The notes under the pieces were generated by a model. That model was given only the letters and a program-made list of their open reading frames with translations. It was not told the origin of the DNA and ran no database searches. Made by a program: the position numbers and the translations under genes. Shown piece after piece: positions 43,601 to 53,700 of a stretch of 64,000 nt of DNA. Origin of the DNA: Himantopus leucocephalus (Eukaryota; Chordata; Aves; Charadriiformes; Recurvirostridae); the NCBI GenBank assembly GCA_003993805.1, contig RSEF01000003.1, positions 45,313,091 to 45,377,090 on the forward strand, given 5' to 3'. Each line of letters starts with the position of its first letter. Within the stretch, counting starts at the first letter, position 1.

Positions 43601-46600
43601 AACCAGTGGTGAATATATAGTCCTTTTAAAGGCAGTGGTTAAATCCTCACTGTTTTCAGCAGTATGGAGCTCCACGCAGCATCTCCAGTGAGATGTTTCA
43701 CTGGATCACAACATGTCCCTGAGCAGAGATCGGGCATATAAAACAACTTGCACAGATCTGTGAACGAATCGGTATCCAAGAACGCCAATGCTAGTTATGC
43801 TCATATGAGAACATATGAGAACGAGAAGACAAATGGAAAAGAAGTAATCTTCTGTTTCAAAACCAGATGCCAATATGCTTTTTTTCCCTCTCCCACACAA
43901 GATCAGAAATCCAAGATAACACCATGGGCCTGAAAGTGCTACGCTGTACATTATAGGCACTCACATAGCTTGACACAGCTAATATACAGTGATCCTCCTC
44001 AAATTCTCCCCAAAAGATCAGAAAGAAAGGCCGCAGAGTTGTAACATGCCTCTCTTTACACAGAGCAGTTGACAACAGCCAGCATGCTCCTCCTTTGGCA
44101 TGGCACACAGCCAAAATTACCTATCAGGAAATCCTCACCTCCAAGAGATAACCTTCTCTAGAAGTGTTTCTCATCGCTCCCACCGTAGCTTTCCCAAGTA
44201 TAAAAATACACACACCTGCGCACTAAAATATTGAGATTTGCTAGGTCCCACTGACTTACTTTTTCGAAGTTAAATTCTTGTTCATTCGCATTTTTCTCTT
44301 TGTCCACTATTTTGGTCTATAAACAAAATAAAACATTTTGAATTAATAAAACAAGTAACACCAATTTAAATGCTGACTGTGATAGCTTTTTGGAAAGCAG
44401 TGAAACGTAAAACGAGTTGTAGGGAAGAGTATACAACTTCCCAGCAGTATCTTTTTCCAGCTTTATTACCTGGATTTATTAAAAGAGACAGTCTCAGCAG
44501 CATTTTTAATATGTAGATATTATAGGGTCTTAGCGGAACAGTCTTGCACAATTCATAGGGTACCATTCTATAACAACGCATAGAGCTTTGTCCTGCATTT
44601 TCTTGCCTGGTTCATCTGCTAACACTTACAAAGAGTTTCATAATTCAGAAAGATATTGATAGCTGCAATTAATTTTTATACCTTCAAGTATAAATTACAT
44701 TTCATAAGAGAAAAACTGCCACGTGAGCCACGCATCACGCATATTTCCATTTCCAAATCTGTACCAAACTGCTAGTGCAAGATAGGACATGAACTTTAAG
44801 TCATTTTGTTTGAGACAGAGAGTGCAGTAGTAATAGCGCATGTACTGGTGGCAACATGCAGAACAACCTTAATTCACAACTGCATGGACATATATTAGTG
44901 CACAAATCCAGCTTAACCAATGCAAGAGAAACAACTCCAAAGGAAACACTGTCAGCAAACAGTAGACCCCACTTAACACTGTTTAAAGAAGCTATTTGCT
45001 CAAAATGAGATCAGTGAAAACTGCATCTTTTCTACTCCGTGATGTACATGGAGACCTTCCATCAGCAGTTCTCAGTTTGGAGGGAAACTTTCCAGGAGGA
45101 CAGACTGTATTCTAGGAAGAAAAAGAAGCACAAAACCCCCAGGGAGAGCTCCATGCCTGCTTGCTATCGCAGTGTCTCGCATGGGACACTTCATCACAGT
45201 AACAAATCTCCCAGGGTTATTTTGGACTGTGTCCGACTCCTCATTTGGGGGAGGATGTGCTGAACCATCCCTCAAGCTGATGCTCTGCCAGCTCCCAAGC
45301 ACGCTGATGCAGGTGGGCAGCACGGGCAGGGAAACTGCGATCTGTTCACGAGTAGCATCCACTCGTCTTTCCCTGTTTGTTCTCAAAGGCACTATCCCCT
45401 CGGAGGAAGCAGGAGTACTACATATGTATTAAAACTGAACCTGAATGCTTTTAACACATTTCCTTTCACTCTCGGGACGTTAAGTCATGTTGAGTCACAG
45501 GCTGAGGTCCCAGGGTTACAGCAGGGCTTCCCTCTGCATCCACCAGAGCCAAACCCAAACTTCTCTCAACGCTGCAAAAGCTTTTATATAAAATTGCCCA
45601 TTTCAACCACAAACAAACCTGGATATTTTCAGAGCATTTTACTAACAAGCCTAACACTGCTCTTTTCAGGCAGAAAAAGTTAAGTTGTGAAAAGCATGAG
45701 AAAACAAATATCTAGGGCGATTTTTGGAGTAAAACATGCTGGAAAAAGCACAAAAGTTTATGGATTCAACCAACTGCTTACTGAGTCTCTTGAACTTCCC
45801 AATTCCAAGCGGTCAAACCCCAGACACCAGTAAATCTCCCTGAATTCAAGATAGCCATGCATTGGCCCATCAGAGCTTATGTTAGAACCTGGCTTTTGAT
45901 CGTTACGGCCATAAACACAACTCACAGAAAACAAGCAGAGAAGCTATAAAACTTGGGAGACCAACCAGTGAGCAAAGGACCCCTCTGCTCAGCGTGGAAG
46001 GCAGCTCTGCTTCCAGCCAAGCCTATCCAGGCCTCTCTGTTGAAGCAACTCAGCTACAGTTTTTGGTAGCACAAGGAATTTAGCACCCACAAACCAAACC
46101 AGAGGACCGAGATCTAACGCTGTCATGCCTTCCCCCATCGACCACCCAACACTGGTCCTGCAAGACGCACGTCGCTTGTGAACAGCCAAGTGCTGCCGTG
46201 ATGACAGAGGAGAGTAGGAAGGTTAGGCACCTCACGTCCACACCTATGCACAGCAACAGAGCAGCACACAAAACGCTTGGGCAGAGAAGTAGCCAAGAGA
46301 CTGTGCTTTCCGTTTCATTTCGCTTCTTGCCGCATCAGCAGTCCTATCTGCAGATGAACTTATTTTGTTGGGATACATGTATTTCACATACAGGATATTT
46401 ATCCAGACATCTTCTGAAATTGGGGAGGGGGGGGGAGTCTCCAAGTCCTGCCTGCCCCTGCCAGCAGCCCTGTTGGGAATCGGCCAGGCTGGATGCTATC
46501 AAACTGAGTGCACAGATCGGACTTACAGGCAGCTGAATTAGCAAGAGGGATGAAACCAGGCGCAGGAGGGGGGTAATTAGGGCAGGCAGCTCACGATTCA

Positions 46601-47436
46601 CGGCGGCAGACTGCGGAGATGGCAAAGAAACACTCAAACATGCAGATGGTTTTACTGCCACCAGTTTTTAACTGCCACCAGAAAGGGGCACCCCCAGCCC
46701 AGTACCTGCTCCACGTCAAGTCGCTGGAACGGCTTTAAAAAAAAAACCCAAAATATCAGTGCTGTGAAGAACCGAGCCATGTTCACCGGTGTCACTGCCG
46801 TGCCCGGGGTGCGCGCCCCGTGACCGGAGGGCGACCAGAAGGCACAGGGCTAACAGACCCGCGGCTGCGGGAGGTGGTGGGTCAGGGGCAGAGGGGACAC
46901 CCGGCAGCCCCCCACCCCCGCCGAGTCCTACCTGGGCACCGCCGGTGGGTGCCGCCGCGGGGCTGGGCCGCGCCTTCCTCTTCCTCCCGCGGAACACCAC
47001 GACCTCCACGGCCGGCGGGGCGGCGGGGGGCGGTGGGGCGGCGGTGCCCAGCTCGGCCCGCAGCTCCCCGAAAAAGTCGCGGGCTCCGCGCCGCCCGCCC
47101 GCCGCCCCGCCGGCACTGCCCGCCGCCGGCTGCGGTTCCCGGCTCTCCGCCGCTGCTGCGCTCGCCTCGCTGTCCTCCGCGGCGCACCGACCACCGGGCT
47201 CCTCACCTGCGTGCCGCAACACATGCCCCGGGTCAGCTGTGGGCGGCCGCCATCGCTCCGCTTCAGCGTGAGCACGCCCGCCCGCCCCCCTCCCGGGGAA
47301 GGCCGCCGTGCCTTCGGTCCCGGCCCACTCCCCACCGCCGGCAGCCCACAGCCCGGCACGGCCCCATTCACCCACCCAGGTCGTAGAGGGCGCCGAGCAC
47401 CGCCTCCAGCCGGCGACAGGGCTCCCGCGACCCCAT
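40484..47436 (-). CDS. C1orf131: C1orf131 homologue, small-subunit processome factor (DUF4602 family)
   Basis: Seven minus-strand exons splice into one frame of about 252 codons plus TGA. Residues 1-112 are an Ala/Pro/Gly-rich N-terminal part ([12 protein letters not shown] and [13 protein letters not shown]). Residues 113-131 are charged, and 132-192 hold the conserved core ([15 protein letters not shown], then [20 protein letters not shown]). The tail is lysine-rich, ending in the conserved [17 protein letters not shown] and a basic C terminus. These blocks match human C1orf131, which I recall as about 293 residues, so a middle exon may be missing from this model. The family is nucleolar and, as I recall, is a component of the human small-subunit processome related to yeast Fyv7. 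The gene is convergent with TRIM67 and head-to-head with GNPAT. Confidence 0.92.
41254..41306 (-). CDS. C1orf131: C1orf131 coding exon 6 (lysine tract)
   Basis: A 53-bp exon, phase 0 in and 2 out, with acceptor TTAAAAG and donor AGAG|GTGAGC. It encodes [17 protein letters not shown]. The lysine run comes from AAG repeats, a plausible site of length polymorphism and a nucleolar targeting signal. Confidence 0.88.
42238..42324 (-). CDS. C1orf131: C1orf131 coding exon 5
   Basis: An 87-bp, phase 0-0 exon with acceptor TATTGCAG and donor AAG|GTTTGT. It encodes [20 protein letters not shown] followed by a short Asp/Lys tail. It completes the AKPPKK motif begun in exon 4. Confidence 0.93.
43040..43135 (-). 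CDS. C1orf131: C1orf131 coding exon 4 (conserved core)
   Basis: A 96-bp, phase 0-0 exon with acceptor TTTTAG and donor AAG|GTAATT. It encodes [18 protein letters not shown] then ERAIMLGAK. The FGITGY and [12 protein letters not shown] motifs are the strongest family signature. Confidence 0.94.
43136..44259 (-). other. C1orf131 intron 3
   Basis: A 1.1-kb GTAAGT...TAG intron. No gene or repeat is recognised. Confidence 0.78.
44260..44316 (-). CDS. C1orf131: C1orf131 coding exon 3
   Basis: A 57-bp, phase 0-0 exon with acceptor TTTATAG and donor AAA|GTAAGT. It encodes [19 protein letters not shown], a charged linker that continues directly into the conserved [13 protein letters not shown] block. 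Confidence 0.88.
44317..46931 (-). other. C1orf131 intron 2
   Basis: A 2.6-kb GTAGGA...TAG intron. It includes a G-run near 46422-46436, the microexon candidate at 46706-46723 and the low-GC edge of the CpG island. Any missing middle exon of C1orf131 would be expected here, but none is convincing. Confidence 0.72.
46706..46723 (-). CDS. Possible C1orf131 microexon (18 bp)
   Basis: After a poly-T tract, CCGTTCCAG|CGACTT...GAGCAG|GTACTG gives an 18-bp phase 0-0 segment encoding RLDVEQ, compatible with the phases of exons 2 and 3. It is an optional candidate and is not needed for the open frame. Confidence 0.25.
46932..47206 (-). CDS. C1orf131: C1orf131 coding exon 2
   Basis: A 275-bp exon with acceptor CACGCAG and donor CAG|GTAGGA, entered in phase 1 and leaving in phase 0. 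It encodes [14 protein letters not shown], an Ala-rich linker, [12 protein letters not shown], and [18 protein letters not shown] content is very high because it lies in the CpG island, which explains the long shadow open frames on both strands. Confidence 0.85.
47376..47436 (-). CDS. C1orf131: C1orf131 coding exon 1 (start)
   Basis: The start ATG is read downward from 47436 and encodes [20 protein letters not shown] plus one base of the next codon, up to donor G|GTGGGT. The short helical start preceding a phase-1 intron suits the family. An in-frame upstream Met exists at 47694, but it would extend across the shared promoter and is less likely. Confidence 0.75.
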
Positions 47437-47494
47437 GGCTGCCGCAGGGCGGCGGGCGGAAGGACGTTTGATCCCGGGCGGCTCCCGTCGCCCC

Positions 47495-47506
47495 CAAGAT
47501 GGCGCC
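47495..47506 (+). promoter_or_regulatory. TISU/YY1-like element with ATG
   Basis: CAAGATGGCGCC differs from the TISU consensus (SAASATGGCGGC) at one position. TISU elements act both as YY1 sites and as efficient initiators on very short leaders. The ATG (47499) is in frame with GNPAT and would add 62 residues to its N terminus. Confidence 0.5.
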
Positions 47507-47584
47507 GCCCATGGCGCGGTCCCCCCGCCCTCCCCCGCGCCCGCCGCAGCGCGCCGGGCAGCCGAGCCGGGGCGGCGCGGGGCC

Positions 47585-47638
47585 ATGGGCGCCGCGGGAG
47601 GCGGCGGCGGCGGGCGTGAGGCCACCGCGACGGGGTAG
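47585..47638 (+). CDS. Upstream ORF in the GNPAT leader
   Basis: ATG at 47585, in a strong GCCATGG context, opens a 17-codon Gly-rich frame that ends at TAG 46 bp before the proposed GNPAT start. It is out of frame with GNPAT. It matters only if transcription starts upstream of it; translation is unproven. Confidence 0.4.
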   Translation: MGAAGGGGGGREATATG

Positions 47639-47653
47639 GGCGGGCGAGCGGGG
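47632..47653 (+). promoter_or_regulatory. Candidate G-quadruplex in the GNPAT 5' leader
   Basis: Four runs of at least three G occur on the sense strand, separated by loops TA, C and CGAGC. The stretch lies about 32 bp before the start codon. It could fold in the mRNA or the non-template DNA; this is inferred from sequence pattern alone. Confidence 0.4.
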
Positions 47654-47684
47654 CGCGGGGCGGCGCGGCGGAGCTCGCAGGACC

Positions 47685-47750
47685 ATGGCGGCAACGGCGG
47701 CGGCGGCGGCGGCGCCCGGGCGGGCGCGGCGAGGGGCGCCCATGTACTCG
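47685..47750 (+). CDS. GNPAT: GNPAT coding exon 1
   Basis: A 66-bp segment, phase 0 out at TCG|GTAGGT, with start context ACCATGG. It encodes MAAT, an Ala run from GCG repeats, then [12 protein letters not shown]. The N terminus is poorly conserved in this family, so the exact start is the least certain part of the model. Confidence 0.75.
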
Positions 47751-50700
47751 GTAGGTGGCGGCTGGGCGGGCGGGGGTGTGTGTGGTGCGTGTGTGTGAGA
47801 ACGGGGCGCGGTGCCGCGGGGGAAGGGGGCTGCCCGCCTCACCCCCGCGCGCCGTTCACTCTGAAGCGGAGTGACGGCGCTTGGCGCAACTCCGTCGTCC
47901 CCCGGTTTGGGGCCCGGGGGAAGCGGGAAGCTTCGATCTGCGGGGCTCGGGAGGGGGCGAGGCCTCTCCCGAGCCCCAGTGGGAGCAGGTCGATGGGGTG
48001 GCTGCAGGGGGTTTTCCCGTCTTATACGGTGGAAAGGACTTGATTGACCTTGTGGATTCCCCCCCCNCCCCCCCCCCCCCCCACGCAGCTCCTACGCCAG
48101 CCTCAGACAAGGAGATTTGGGTGTGGGGTGTTGAACCCCCCCTCCTCTCTGCTTGCATTCGGAGGAGGGGGCTGGGGAGAGAGGGGCAAAACAGCTCCCT
48201 GTTTCGGCAGAGATTCCCGAACTTCTGTGTCTCCTTGGCTGTACGCTGGTATCCACAAGTGCATCATGAGCACCCTTGTTTTATTGCTTTCAAAGGTTAC
48301 GTGGAAGCAGAGGAGTCCCAGGCTCCTGCTGTTTCCCTTTTGTACTTCCCCAGTGTCGCGGTAACGGTGCGCATCGCCGGATTTTCTGATGTCAGGGTTT
48401 CCAACAGCGTGTTTTCTAAATGTGCTCTCTACCAGTCGGCAGTGGGAGCTGGAACAACAGCTTGGCTGTCATGTGTAAAAGCAGCATTACTCTTCATTAG
48501 TCGTTGGTGAAGTGTGTGTTTTGGCTCCCTCAGCACTACTTCAGGACAGGGCGTGAAAATACCGATTGCCATGGAGAGAAATCAGTTGCACATCAAATCT
48601 GGAAATGTCGAATGAGGAGCAGCGTCAGAGAGGTGACTTTTCAATTGGTGGTGGCCTTTGCAGAACTCCGCTCATCAGAGCCGTGTTGGGGAATGGCCGT
48701 AGCAGCGCGGTGACTGCTGATGTGGCTGATGAGACCCGAGCTGAGTGACGGGTTTCTTTGTCTGGGTTTCGTGCAGTTGCACATTGCAGGATTTAAAATT
48801 TGGTAATTGACATAAACGTCGTTTAGATTTTCTGAGCAATGACTTGTCACAAACTGATCTAAGTAGGTGTATACTTAGAGCCAACTAGTGTTTTCTGATG
48901 CTATTCTGAGCTGTCTTTTTGCTATTACAGAGCGTAAGAGATTTTATTTTCTGTTTTATTTTTAATCAAGGGGGTTGATACAAGGTGTCAGTGGGAACAG
49001 ATGGCTAATACAAACTATTTCCAGTCTTCTTAACAGTTTGTAGCTTACTTAGCTCTTGGAAAACACCAACTCATTGAAAGCTGTGGAAGAAAAAAGATTG
49101 GAAACTTTAATGCTAAACCATACAGGAAAAAACAACCCTAAAAGTTACAAGTGGATACGGGCCTGGGTCTAATACCTTGTGTAGGATTGGTTTAAAAATC
49201 CCTGGAGAGTGCATTCTGCAGTTACTGTGGGACAATTCTCTGAACTACAGTAGTGGAAAGAAAAGTTAGATGATCTACCAAATGCTACTGTAGTAGAAGG
49301 ATGGTATTCAAATTTGACTGTACTGTGTGGGGAAAAGAATATGAGAAGGTTAAACTTTATAGTAGGATTTGTGTTCTTTGATAAAATGAAATTGGGTTTC
49401 AATACAGTTGAGGCTTTGAAGGATTTTTTTTGTGGTTCTTAAGTGGAGATATTCCCAATTTGATTTTTTTTTTTTTTGTTTTATTTTGCCAAATCATCTT
49501 GTTGTGATGAATGGGCAGGAACTAAATGTTTGCTCTCTACTTACTTTAAATGTCAACTGCTTTGATAGTGCTGCTGATGTGGCTGTGGTCAGCTGGCAGT
49601 GAAACCTGACTCCCTCTCCCAAGGTTGAAAACCCAGCCGAGGCTGCTGGGCACTTTGCTTATCTGTTCCCGGTGTTCTCCTGTGTGTTCGCTGGCCAGGC
49701 TTTCCTCTCAACACCAGAAAAGGTCACTGAAAGAGCCCATGAAACAGCATGGTTTCTCCTTCACTATCAGACTGGTTCTGCACAGGTTGTACGTAGGGGA
49801 GAGGAGACAGAATGAATGAAAGGGATGCCTGTGCTACCCTTCAAGTGGTGCTGTAGAGGAAGACATAAGCATTTTTATTTTTAGTATCTTCTTCTAATAC
49901 GTATGCTTGATCATAACCAATGCTTTTATATTTGTGTTTCACAGAGGCTTGCTCCGGTTGCCTTGCTTGTCCAGTGGCTATTGCTGTTGTTTTGAAGTTT
50001 AGAGAAATACTATTTCAGTTTTGGAAAGACTGAGGGGTCATTCATACGAACTGTGGTGTTATAGGAGATAACAGGAGACATCTCTGTCCAGCGCAGGGGG
50101 TGCCTACTGGCTCAAGGGGAAAGAGTTTTGTCACTGAGATTTTTTCAGCGGGACAGATCCACAGTTATTTCTTCATGTGCCATTTGTTTTTCTGCCTAGT
50201 AGTGGTATTGGTTACTCAGAGGCTGTGCTCTCTTTTTACCTACTTGTGCATCATATTGCATTTTGATCTTCACGTTAATGTTTTTTTTTGTTTGTTTGTT
50301 CCTGCCTGGTAGTGTTTTATGTACCTTATGTCCAAGCTTGGCACAAATGACCAAGGTCCGAGATGCAACTTACAGTAGCAGGGATTATTTTTTTGTGTTG
50401 ATGATTGTGTTTTTATAATGTCAATCATGGCATTTTCTTCATGCAGCTGTGAGAGTTGGAATCAAAGGTGTTTTAGTTAATACCTATTAATCATGGAGAG
50501 GCTGGAGGCAAGGCACTTCAGCTTTCAAAGCCCAGGTGTTCTCTCAACTTCTTCCTGTTGGGCAGAATTAAGTAACATGTGGCAGAGGGTGATTTGGGGA
50601 TCTTTGCAATTGGAAAGGGTTAGGGTTTTTTTGTTGTTGGTTTTTTCTTCCCCTTTTTCTTTTTGGTTTCTTTCTGCACCATTGTTCCAAGCAGGTAATA

Positions 50701-53700
50701 CTTGTTCATGCGCTCAGAGCGTGGAATGCAGACACTATAGAAAGCTAAAAAGAAACCCCAAACATTGCAAAAGTATTGTATGCTATTATTATGGTACTGT
50801 AGCCCACCACTGAATGGCTCGAGACAGTGTCTCATTCTTTATTTGTATGTTCCCAGCAGAAAGAGCTCACATCAAAGAAGAGAGATGAGTTTGAAGATAT
50901 CTTGGAGGAAAGACGATTGTCCAGCGACTTGAGATACGCGATGAAATGTTATACTCCTGTGATCTACAAGGGACTTTCACCTTGCAAGCCAAACACTATT
51001 AAAAGTGCTGTTCTCCAGTCAGAGCAAGTTCAATATGTTATCAAGCAGGTGAGTCTGGACACTGAACTGTAAGACGAGGTAGACTGAACACAGCCAAGCT
51101 TTGTGTGGCAGCAGGGGAAAAAAAGATTATTGCTGACCATGTCAAATCCGATAGCTGTATTTTGAAAGGTAGTCCAATAAATCAGTAACTTGAGGGCCGT
51201 ACTCTTTTGGCAGGAAAAGCAAATACTGATTTACCATGGAGTAGCCACTAAAGCTGTTAGATAGCTCGTTCATGAAATAGTGTTTTGACTTTGCATATAC
51301 GACACTTCACCATCTAACTTATCCAATGTGCTTGACTTTTTTTTTCTCCTCCTCCTCCTCCACTGTGCTCGCCACAGAGCAGCATTGTGAAAGACACAAG
51401 CACTCTGCTTAGTAGACATTTTTGTTCTTTGAGGATGTCTTGTAGGAATTTGATGGGCTAGTGATTATATTTACAAATCAGTCATAAATGCTACTTTCCC
51501 TAAAATGGGAGTTAAATTTCACAGAGAATTCTGTGAATTAGAAACACTGTCTAAGATGTAACCATATTTTTGTTTTATGATGAAGGGCAGCTACTACCTT
51601 GTAAAGAATAAAATATTTTATAGTCAATCTGGCTTATATTTTACATTGTGTTTAAATGAGTGAAATAAGAGTGTGTGTTAGTTAGCAGAGTAACTGTTTT
51701 CAGCTATTCATGAAAAATAACTCCAGGCCAGTAGAAGTATATAAGATGTTTTGGTTAGTCCCAAGTGAGTGGCTACCATAAAATTTTTCTGTTTATTTTT
51801 TTTAATGGTCAGTGTTACCTATGATATATCAAAACCTGCTACGATGTGACAAACTAAACCATGTCCTACAAAGTAGTCCTGTTGCCATCATGAATTGCTA
51901 AGTAGTATGAAATAAACAAAAAATCAGAATGAATCTTTCAACTTTAGAAACACTAAAACATTTACTGAAAGAAAATATTTTTCAGAGGATTTGACAGAAA
52001 GACATTTGTGTGATGTTTTCTTCTGAAGTGCTGTTTTTTTGAGGGATGTTTTCATGGCTAATGTCGAGTGGTTGAAGGGGGTTAGCAGACCTACCATTGC
52101 AACCGAGCTTTGAACTAGAGATTACTGAAAGTATCTAACCGAGGCTACCTTGTGCAATATGCCCAACCATCTGCACTTAGTGTGCCTCCTGTATGGGCAG
52201 AGTTTACTCAGCTTTACACAGGCATACTAGAATTTGTTCTTGTGACAAATTGCCGAGGTTCCTAATGTTCAGTATGTGAAATTAAGTGCATTTGTTTGTT
52301 TTAGCTTGCTATATGTGACATGTCTGGTTTTATGGTTCCTGATTTTGGGGAGTAAGTGCTTAGCTCTATAGTGGATGTGCACTTAATTCACACACGATCA
52401 ACTGCGTGGTAAGCCTTTTACTGGTGAATGAGAACGGTATCTCTTCCTGTAGCAAGTAACGACAATTATTTTTTGGCTTCCTAAGAGAGATTGATTTTTC
52501 TCAGGCTCAGATGGAAGCAGTTTTTGGCTTCTTTAAGTTGTTGAAAAATCAGTTATAGCTGCAGGTGGAAATACGCAGGATGAAGGATAATGCATTTATT
52601 AAAACACAATTGAACTAGTAGATATGATAGTAAGGTGGTATATGGAGGTAGATTGGAGAAGATGGATTTTCTTGTATGTCACAAAATAGAAATAATAGGT
52701 AATAAGCAGTGCTGGCCTCTAGACAGAGCCGTGCTGTTTTGCAGGCTTTTTCTTCTGCCATTCCTCCTCTTTCCTCCTCTGTGTTCAGTAAAAGGCATGC
52801 TCCTCTTTCCATAACAGTAAAAGACTTAACTTTTCAATTAAATATTTCTAGATTCTAAGTATTAAATAGGAGGGATGACCATTATTTAAGTCTGTTTTAA
52901 GAAACTTCAAAAGGGAATGTGCATAGCAACAGAAAAAAGATCATTGATATGCAAAGTTGGTAGAGACGGTGCTTTGTATGCATTTCAGCTAGCCATTGCC
53001 AAAGTAATACATTACAAAGAAATTCAAGCATGATAGGACTGAGGTTCTTCAGCCAAGTCTTAAAATCTAACCGAAATACACTTCAGAAATTTATGTTGTG
53101 ACTATCTCTGCAAACATAGATTTCATTTTACTAACCAAAGAAAATTGCACACAGCCTTCTTCAGACCAATAATATAGGAAATGTTCTTCAAACTTAAATC
53201 TCCTCTGAAGATGCTACAGGGTAAAACGTTCAGATGGTGTGTTTGGGGGGGAGAAATTGTTATACACCCTCCCCTCCACCTTTGACATCTAAGCTCATTC
53301 TTGATTTTGAACAGCTTTAACTTGGCTTTCTCTTGTTCGCTGTGATGGAACAGATTCTGTATGATTAGATGCATGCCTGTCACATAAAATAAAATCTTGC
53401 TGACTATTGCAGTCGTTCTGCCATAATTGTTGTGGCACATAGAATGGTGTGCATGGGCAAGGAGAAGGGAACAACATCTGACTGCTATTTTGTTTGGTTT
53501 GTTTCTCTTTAGTTAGCAAAAGAGATGGGAGAATCACCTGATATTATCCAAGAAGAAGCCATGGAGATCCTGGATGAGATGGGCCACAGTATGCAATTAG
53601 GAGCTGTCAGATTTTTTGCCTTTACTCTGAGCAAAATATTTAAACGGCTTTTCCAGAGAGTTTGTGTGAATGAAGAAGGAATGCAGAGAGTGAGTACTGA

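Larger units (their letters stand above)
47437..47684. promoter_or_regulatory. Bidirectional C1orf131/GNPAT promoter
   Basis: The two start codons diverge with 248 bp between them, inside the CpG island. Visible motifs are an ETS-type CGGAAG at 47457-47462, several GC boxes (GGGCGG type) and a YY1/TISU-like CAAGATGGCGCC at 47495-47506. No TATA box is seen. Head-to-head housekeeping genes with CpG, ETS and YY1 elements are a common arrangement. The transcription start sites are not determinable here. Confidence 0.8.
46780..47960. promoter_or_regulatory. CpG island
   Basis: CpG dinucleotides are dense and GC content rises far above the flanking AT-rich DNA. The island spans the first two exons of C1orf131 and the first exon of GNPAT, and long open frames arise in several frames as a side effect. 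The limits are approximate by eye. Confidence 0.9.

Noticed and set aside
46820..47386. 188-codon plus-strand open frame
   Set aside because: It lies antisense to C1orf131 exon 2, is Pro/Arg-rich, and is a GC-driven shadow.
46928..47842. 304-codon minus-strand open frame and other long frames across the CpG island
   Set aside because: Several frames on both strands are open here because the DNA is extremely GC-rich and stop codons are rare. The true C1orf131 exons use other, spliced frames supported by family motifs.
47881..48510. 209-codon plus-strand open frame in GNPAT intron 1
   Set aside because: It crosses the poly-C tract with an N and has no family resemblance or conserved motif. 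It is inside an intron.
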